From NCBI GenBank assembly GCA_022818135.1, contig JAFMSR010000027.1:96699-160698 (forward strand): a DNA stretch of 64,000 nucleotides, written 5' to 3'. Made by a program: the position numbers and the translations under genes. Below are positions 56,983 through 64,000 of the stretch, piece by piece. This DNA comes from Saxidomus purpurata. Lineage: Eukaryota; Mollusca; Bivalvia; Venerida; Veneridae. Below the pieces are notes generated by a model. It searched no databases and had not been told where the DNA came from. It saw only the letters and a list, made by a program, of their open reading frames with translations. Every line of letters begins with the position of its first letter. Position 1 is the stretch's first letter.

Positions 56983-59900
56983 TTAATAATTTTTAGACAA
57001 TCCTCTCACTGTAAGCCCATCTTCAAAAACATTGTAACCATCACGTATTTCATTGTTGCCAGCCATAGAAATGCATGTTACATATGATCTGCAGTATATG
57101 ACACTGGATGTACTTGAATATAATGACTGTTTGACTTTGCCATATATAATATCAAGTATTCCACTATTTTGTTCATTAACTGAAAACGTTTTTCTTTTAT
57201 TTGTCTCAAACAATTCAACTGTATCGCAATCCGCTGTCATTCACTGTTAAGTGACAATTCTGACTCATTTACACTTTGAGATTTTGTTTGCAGATACAGG
57301 TGGCACTGAGAGGGATACATTCCATACGCTTTCAAATAATCATTGTATGAACACGGATTGTCATTTGTATCTGTGAATTGTGACACTTCTTCACCTGATG
57401 GATTAATGAGACACACTGTCATACTCTCTAACTTTCCAAAATAACTGCTCCAATCTTTAAAAAAACATTTCTTGGCCTGCTCAATAATTTCAATAACTGT
57501 TATATCTTCACCAGCTTTGCATGATATAGTTCTTGTTCCGCCACCCTTGGCAGTAGTTACACCCCGGAATGCATTTCTACTGTAATGTTGATATCCAACA
57601 TATACTTTGTATTCAGCCCGTTTACTCCTGCCGCGGCGACTTCTAGTGTAATAAGGTGCACTGCCCTATAAATAAATAGCAAAACAGTTTGCAGTTAAAC
57701 ATTTCAATATTCTGCTTATTCTAAGTACCACAAATACAAATTGGACTATTCAGACAATAATCCACTATGCAATCAATATGTGTCTTGCCTGTTTTGGCTT
57801 TGCAAGTAATGGCTTATTACTTACACAATTTATGCCATTTTACTTAATATTTATTACTTAAAATTTATGACATAATATCTATAACTTAATACTTATTACT
57901 TAATATTTATAACTAGTTATTTATAACTTATTATTTAAAATTTATCACTTAATATTTATAACTTAAAACTTAATACTTATTACTTAATATTTATAACTTA
58001 TTATTTATAACTTATTACTTAAAATTTATTACTTAATATTTATAACTTATTATTTATAACTTATTCCTTAAAATTTATTACTTAATATTTATAACTTATT
58101 ACTTAAAATTTATACCTTAATATTTATAACTTATTATTTATAACTTATTACTTAAAATTTATTACTTAATATTTATAACTTATTATTTATAACTTATTAC
58201 TTAAAATTATTACTAATATTTATAACTTATTATTTATAACTTAATACTTATTACTTAAAATTGGTTATTTATGAATAATTACTTTCAACATGATCTGACA
58301 CTGTTGAAAAGATTTTTAAGCTTAGATTATCCTCTTATTACAGCTATCCATAATAAGTACAATTATTATTTTTGTGTTGTGTATAGGGGGCCTACCAAAA
58401 AGATCAGCTAAACAATTTATTTGACACTTATTCCCACGGCAAGATGCTTTTCCATAAATGAGGTCTACGAGTGTAAACAAGATAAAATCGAGCAGGTTTT
58501 CCCATAACGTGGCTAAAATTTGGTCCAATTAAGCCCATAATTGAACTTGGCCATAACAATACAAATAGCGTTGTATAAGTTTGGTCACAATTGATCAAGA
58601 AATGAGGCCTTCAGAGTAAACACGGTAAAATTAGGCAGTTTTTCCTTTGATGCGGCTCAAGTTTTGGTCACATTCAGCCAATAATTAAACTTGATCAATT
58701 GATCAATACATTAATTTGGTTACAATTGATAAATAGTTGAGTCATATAGAGAGTAAACAAAGTAAGATCAGGCAGAATTTCCCATGACGTGGCTCAAGTT
58801 TTGATCACATTCAGCGCACAATCACATTTGAGCAGGAGATTGTACCAATACACATTATTAATTATTTTCCAATTGATCAATAATTGAGGCCCACTGAGTG
58901 TAAACAAGGTAAATCAGACAGGCTTTCCCATGAAGCTCAAATTCTGATCACATTCAGCTGATAAATGAACCAGATAAAAAAATCGTACCAATACACATTT
59001 ATTTATATCAAAGTTTGGTTACAGTTGAAAAAGAGTTAAAGCTTTCAGAATGAAAACAAGTTCAAATATTAATTTTTTCCTCCGGGGGGGGGTAACTCTT
59101 CAGTTGTTTGCCACAGTTATGTTACTTCCAAGGCACATGACTTTCATATATATTTGAAAGTAAGTATGTGATCATGTCAAAGGCATTTGTAGAAATTGAC
59201 AAAATTCCAACATGCCGTAAAAGGTTGAACCTATTACAGAAGATTACTCAATAAAATGTGTTGCCACAGTTATGTTACTTGCAAAACATATGGCCTTTAC
59301 GTTGTTATTATTTATGTTTTGAGAATATAATTTCCTAGATGTAGGGGGTGTTTTTGTAATGGCAACGTTATAGCAAACGTCAAGTGTTCTAGATGGACTT
59401 ACCAACGGACAGAAAAAACGAACCCTATGTATTGCCTTTTCTTTGAAAGGGAGATACAAAAAGGGGATATATGTGTTTTAAGTAATAAACTTTCCAACAT
59501 ACTCTTAATCCTTATTCTTTTGAAATCTCATATTAGACAGGAGGGCTATGACTGCTATGGATCACTCAAATGTGAGTACTGGTTATCATCCAGAAAAAAA
59601 AGAGTTTGATTAACAAGTTATGAAACAAGAGGTCCATAATGGCGTCAGATTGCTCACCTGACTATGAAGGCAACTGCTGAAACAACATGTGACTGATTAA
59701 TGTTTACAATCCAATAGTCCCCTACCAGTATTGCTACTGTCCTACCGCTGAATTTAGACAGTGACGTAAACATTTGTTTACAAATCTTTAATAAAGCGAT
59801 ACATCTAATTCGATAACAGTTATGTTTTGATACTGCCATTCAGTCAGTAGATGTAGTGTCGTGGTAAAGGTTCAGCCATCCTTGTTTCTGCACGAACGAT

Positions 59901-60197
59901 ACAGGTGCGAATCTCGTCACAAGTTTTTATTTAATTTTTATTTTGTCAGGTTTCATCTCTAAGACCAAATACCACGTGCAAATTCAGAAATTAAAGTCAA
60001 AAACATTCAATTTAAAGCTTAATATACCAGTTTGACTGAATCCGAAACCGTGTCAGCATCAACACTTACCATTGTATATAAAATGCATTTAAAAGTGACA
60101 AGAAAATATGCATACAAACCTTGACTGGCTGCTCATCAACATCATCGTCACTCATGGTTGCCTCGACTCCCGCCAAAAAAGGATACACATTATCCAT
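56983..60197 (-). CDS. Two-exon gene of unknown function in the integrase-type transposon
   Basis: Minus strand. Exon 1, 60197-60120, is 26 codons (MDNVYPFLAGVEATMSDDD, then VDEQPVK) ending at donor AAG|GTTTGT. Exon 2 starts at 57665 after TTTATAG, in the same phase, giving GSAPYYTRSRRGRSKRAEYK (basic), then VYVGYQHYSRNAFRGVT, GGGTRTISCKAGEDITVIEI, KLESMTVCLINPSGEEVSQF and a tail rich in Y/C/S, ending at TGA 57239-57237. An overlapping frame continues 57240-56983 (MTADCDTVELFETNKRK and on), so a one-base frameshift near 57240 has probably split a longer protein. The SRRGRSKRAEYKVYVGYQ block feels like a conserved module seen beside such transposases, but I cannot name a domain. The start lies close to the right TIR. 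Confidence 0.55.
57830..58270 (-). repeat. AT-rich tandem array of TTATAACTTATTA / TTAAAATTTATTACTTAATAT units
   Basis: At least eight diverged copies of a unit of roughly 50 bp made of TTATAACTTATTATTTATAA and CTTATTACTTAAAATTTATT. The same words fill the inner part of both terminal repeats (53960-54055 and 60195-60265). It forms part of exon 1-2 intron sequence of the minus gene. Confidence 0.85.
58480..58990 (+). repeat. Four diverged tandem units of about 145 bp
   Basis: Marker text recurs at 58501 (CCCATAACGTGGCTAAAATTT), 58648 (GATGCGGCTCAAGTTTTGG), 58780 (CCCATGACGTGGCTCAAGTT) and 58926 (CCCATGAAGCTCAAATTCTG). Each is followed by TCACATTCAGC-like text and a stretch with AATTGATCAATA. 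It lies within the minus-gene intron. Confidence 0.7.
58991..60119. other. Intron/spacer of the integrase-type transposon with SINE-like pieces
   Basis: Two similar GTTATGTTACTT blocks lie near 59115 and 59265 (TGCCACAGTTATGTTACTT). At 59627 there is an AACAAGAGGTCCATAATGGC string followed by GTCAGATTGCTCACCTGA, the same dispersed family as 56922. At 59850-59930 A-box- and B-box-like strings (GTAGTGTCGTGG; GGTGCGAATCTC) suggest a tRNA-derived SINE head. No gene is recognised. Confidence 0.45.
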
Positions 60198-60288
60198 TTT
60201 TAACTAATAAATAATAAGTTATAAATAACAAGTACTAAATTAAAAGTTATAACTAATAAGTAATAAATGTCCCTCCAGGGCTTCCGTA

Positions 60289-61613
60289 ACTATTTACTTT
60301 CATTTTTGTTTCTTTAATGTTAACTCGGTCCAAAGAGTGATCGGAGCGGTAACCTTTTCTTTTTTCTCTCTTTTATTTCTGATATTCATGTACACAAAAA
60401 TCATATAATATCGAGATATCAAAATAATGTATACAGTTGTCAATATTCATTTTTTTTAAGTACATGAAACATTTTTTATAAAGTCAAGTGATGTTTTTGT
60501 CAAAGAGGCCACATATACTAATGTGGTGCAAAAAATAGCAAAGAAGTTTTTAAGAGTTAATGAGAATAGATCAGAACGTTTCCATATGTTTTAATTTATG
60601 AAATGAGATGAAAAAACAACATTTCTGAAGAGGATGTAAAAAAAAACTATTTTAATTTTTTGACTGTTGTTCTTGATTTAGTCAGTCAAAAATGACCATT
60701 TTTCATTATGCTTTATTAGTTTGTCATTGACTAAGGCTATTTCCTTTTCAATAATTATTCTTAACATCAGGTACGATTTAAAACTTTCAAAACTAGGCAA
60801 CATGTCTCTGTGTTTTGCTTGAAAAATGTAAGTTTTCATTGTACATGTAACGATCATACAATTTATAGCATGCATATTTTTTTTTCTTTTTTCTTCTTAT
60901 TTTACTCTCGGTAAACTGGTTTTTCAGATATCTGTTATCATACATGTGTCATGTATTATTTTATCTGAAACAAATTAGTAAATAGGTGGAAATAGTTTTT
61001 TCATACAATTTTTGAAACTTGTTTAATATTGATTATATCTCTTTTGACGAATTTGTTATTTTAACTATTCGATATCTAGGAAAAAATAACAAAATAGATA
61101 ATTCGGCATGGTACTCTTTTAAAAGTAATTGTTCTTGATTATATACTGACTCATGAGCTAATACATTTTTGTTGACATTTTTGTGGCTACTGAATTATGA
61201 TTTGGAGTAGAACATGCCACTTTTAGGTATACAAAAGCCACTTTTTTGTCAAGATGAATTATAGTTCTTATGAATTAAAAGTGATTTTATGAGAAATATT
61301 GAAGAAAGTAAAAAGAAAACTAGATTTGTAGATTTGTATTTGTAAAAATATTGTAGCATATTTTTCAAACAGATGTTAAAAAAATAGCGACTTTAAAAAT
61401 ATTTTGAATAACAAATGCATATTACAGAATGAAAAAGTTGACCGCTACCGTGAAATTCGACATAATGTATTGACCTGTATGCCAATACATAATACGTTAT
61501 GTAGCAGTAAAGCCCAAATGACCAAATGATATAAACAATGTATTTTTAAAGTTTTTTTAACAGAGCGTTTCCATATGAATTTACTAATTTATTCTTACAA
61601 TATAGAGAACAAC
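60289..61613 (+). other. LINE C linker edge and LINE A-type leader in the duplicated copy
   Basis: Matches 41111-42751 apart from small changes and a missing stretch of about 370 bases that is present in the first copy. Contains the TCGGAGCGGTAACCT junction at 60341-60355. Confidence 0.7.
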
Positions 61614-64000
61614 ATGATTCTTGTAAACTCTTTTAATGTAAGAAGATTAGGAAAAAACGACGAAAGGCAGAACTCACTGCTCAGAAAATAATAAAGAAAA
61701 ATGGAAATTGGAAGGGGATGGGGAGGCTTTTTTTAGCGATAAAAATAGTAACAAAGAAGGAGTTGCGATATTACTAAACCGTACGTTTTCCGGAAAAATA
61801 AATGGATTTAAAGAAATAATAAATGGACGACTTATATCCATAGACTTAGAACTAAACGAAAGACAATTTACTATTTTTAATATGTATGGACCAAATACAG
61901 ATAGTTGTGAAATATTTAAGATATTAAACGACGAAATAGCCAAGAATACAGATAAAAATACTATAATACAGTAATAGATATAAATAAAGATAAAAAAGCA
62001 TGGAAGAACAGACACTCACAAAAAATGTAGAACATTTTTAAAGTAAATTTTAGACACTAATTCACTAGTAGATATATGGAGATTACTAAATCCAAATAAA
62101 TTTCAATAAACATGGTATTCGAATTCAAAACCTGTTATTTTCAGTAGACTAGATTACTTTCCCATATCAGATACAATAGTAAATATAGCAAAATACTGTA
62201 AAATAGTACCGGGTTATAAAACTGACCATTCAATAGTTGAACTATCAATTGAATTATTTACTGCCAAGTTAAATAATAGCTTATTACTGGATGAAGAATA
62301 TCAGAACAAAATAAAACAGAGTATCATCGAAATAACAGACATGAATAAAAATACAACTCCTAACGTACTGTGGGAAATAATAAAAGGTAACATAAGAAAT
62401 GAACCTATTATATATGCAATATACAAAATAAATACGGAGAGAACAAAAGAAAAAAGTTAAATGAAGAAATAGAACAAATAGAAAATGAACTTATCGAAAA
62501 GCAGGGATACTCAGAAGAATTAAAAAGAAAATTGGACGAGAAAAAACAGGAAATAGATAATATTATTGACATAAAAGTAAATGGCCTAATAATAAGATCG
62601 AAAGCGATAAGCATTGAGGGAAATGAAAACAATACCAAGTATTTTGCGAACCTAGAAAAACGAAATACGAAAAAGAAAACTAATACAAATTGATCATCAA
62701 AGACAAAGAAATTACAAATCAAGAAGACATAATAAAAGAAGAAGTAATGTATTATAGTAGATTATATTCAAAAAAGAACAAAACAGGTTCACATGTGTCG
62801 GAATACAATTTCTTTGCAGATAATAATAATAAATTGAATGAAGAAGATAAAACAAAATGCGAAGTTCAACTGACGGAAAATGAATGCTTTCAAGCACTAA
62901 AAGAAATGCAAAATCAAAAAAGTCCGGGGTCAGATGGAATATCCGTAGAATTTTATAAATTATTTTGGAAAGATATATAAATATTTTATTTAGAATCAAT
63001 ATACTACTCATACAAAATTGGAAAGTTAAATGATCTACAAAAACAAAGAATTTTGTCTTTACTGCCAAAACTAAATAAAAATACATCACTATTGATTAAC
63101 TGGCGACCAATAAGCTTATTAATCGTAGATTATAAAATAGCAACACAGGCGATAGCAAATAGGTTGAAAAGAGTTTTAAATACATTAATAAGTCAGTCGC
63201 AAACAGGATTTGTAAAAGGAAGGTATATAGGAGAAAATGTACGCACAATATTTGAAACCATCGACATTTTAAATGAACACGAACAACCAGGTTTACTTTT
63301 CTTCGCTGATTTTGAAAAAAAGCCTTCGGCAGCCTAGACCATGAATTCATGATTAATTGCTTAAAACATTTTAACTCTGGCAACTCATTTACACGATGGG
63401 TAAATACCTTTTATACAGATATATCAAGTATCATATTGCACAATGGTCATTTTTCTGAACCTATTCAGATACAACGAGGTGTCAGACAAGGATGCCCTCT
63501 ATCACCCTCCTTATTCATTCTCTGTATAGAATTGTTAACAAATTTCATTGCTAAAGACAAAATCATAAAAGGCATAAAATTCACGAAAAAGAAATCAAAC
63601 AATCCTTATTTGCAGATGATGCAACTTTTTTCAATAATGGTGCTAAAGAATCATTTAAAAAATTAGTATCAGTAATAACAAACTTTGAATATGCCTCTGG
63701 TCTCAAACTAAATAGTGACAAATCCGTTATTATGCGAATTGGATCACTAAGAAAAACAAATTTAACATATTGTCAGAATAAGAATTTTACATGGACGTCA
63801 GAAAATGCAAAAACATTAGGTATGATTTTTACAAATAATCCACAACAAAATATCACATTAAACTTAGATCCAAAACTTATAAATTTTAAGAACTGTTTAA
63901 ACAATGGCAACACAGAAAACTCACTTCACTTGGCAAACTTACAGTTATTAAGTCATTTGCACTTCCAAAACTAATATATCTCTTATCGCTACTACAAAAT
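61614..64000 (+). pseudogene. LINE B: second copy of LINE A ORF2, cut by window end
   Basis: Parallels LINE A from ATG 61614 (MILVNSFNV). A deletion near 61665 removes the QEAHC region, which LINE A still retains. Endonuclease pieces: 61708-61974 (GVAILLNRTFSGKINGF, FNMYGPN), then a deletion that removes the GGDYN motif near 61965. RT pieces: 62690-62980 (KSPGSDGISVEFYKLF), 63053-63337 (LINWRPISLL, QTGFVKGRYIGENVR, FADFEKK), 63349-63666 (HNGHFSEPIQIQRGVRQG, CPLSPSLF), and SLFADDATFF read in a shifted frame near 63605. It has its own set of frameshifts, different from LINE A, and in places is less damaged (for example, an uninterrupted RGVRQG block). Comparing the two separates mutations before and after duplication. 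Inactive. Confidence 0.86.

Larger units (their letters stand above)
53930..60288 (+). mobile_element. 6,359-bp DNA transposon with integrase-type transposase remnant
   Basis: The ends TACGGAAGCCC and GGGCTTCCGTA are followed by similar AT-rich repeat arrays. ACTATT flanks both ends (53924-53929, 60289-60294). The paralogous unsplit copy has a single ACTATT at 41111-41116, proving the insertion boundaries. Two convergent genes lie inside: an eroded integrase-core transposase (plus) and a two-exon gene of unknown function (minus). Integrase-like transposase with a 6-bp duplication fits what I recall of the IS3EU superfamily; this needs a database comparison. Confidence 0.9.
53691..64000 (+). 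repeat. Segmental copy of the LINE C/LINE A junction region, split by a transposon
   Basis: 53691-53929 plus 60289-64000 match 40868 to about 45216 with high identity, including the minus-strand LINE C linker, the TCGGAGCGGTAACCT junction, the LINE A leader and ORF2. Because the same insertion junction is present in both places, this is a duplication of already nested sequence, not a second LINE insertion. It runs past the window end. Confidence 0.85.

Noticed and set aside
59850..59930. Functional tRNA gene
   Set aside because: A- and B-box-like strings only; no cloverleaf pairing could be drawn.

Overview
The window reads as nuclear DNA of an invertebrate animal, most likely a marine bivalve mollusc. 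It is AT-rich by eye, has no operons or ribosome-binding sites, shows spliced genes with GT..AG introns, and is packed with metazoan transposable elements. It also carries short interspersed motifs common in bivalve genomes, such as 'acaagaggcccaaaagggcc'-type repeats and repeats ending in 'ggacggacaacgcc'. The assignment to bivalves is inference. I recognise no ordinary host gene.

Layout. 1-2738: decayed gag and protease of a Ty3/Gypsy-like LTR retrotransposon, joined by a textbook -1 ribosomal frameshift signal (GGGAAAC plus a perfect 8-bp stem). 4727-5479: internally deleted CR1/Jockey-like reverse transcriptase. 8360-18730: the centrepiece, a 10,371-bp DNA transposon with 553-bp terminal inverted repeats (TIRs; one mismatch), bounded by the 6-bp target duplication AGGTTA. 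It carries a spliced gene of about 1,600 codons whose product has a YqaJ-type nuclease domain set inside a transposase-like protein, and a convergent spliced C2H2 zinc-finger gene. Both genes can be modelled as starting from the same coding exon lying inside the TIR. 19059-19880: CR1-like RT remnant on the minus strand. 20360-27212: hairpin repeats and a foldback element holding a RecQ-like helicase fragment. 30765-31556: broken DEDDh exonuclease. 33165-34498: minus-strand proline-rich decapeptide-repeat gene, damaged.

36080-46216: nested retroelements. A minus-strand L1/Tx1-like LINE (C) was entered by a TTAA-flanked element, by a 1.46-kb TIR element, and by a second LINE (A, plus strand), all with readable junctions. 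53691-64000 is a segmental copy of the C/A junction region (copy B), because it shares the same insertion junction. The copy was later split by a 6,359-bp transposon (53930-60288) with TIR TACGGAAGCCC and a 6-bp duplication ACTATT. The unsplit copy at 41111 supplies the empty site. That element holds a gutted integrase-type transposase gene and a convergent two-exon gene of unknown function.

How the parts work together. In the 10.4-kb element the TIRs appear to supply transposase-binding repeats, a shared first exon and probably the promoter for both genes. The long protein would be the transposase/nuclease and the zinc-finger protein a possible DNA-binding partner. The near-identity of the TIRs and the closed reading frame across the spliced model suggest a recently mobile element. 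Everything else is mostly fossil.
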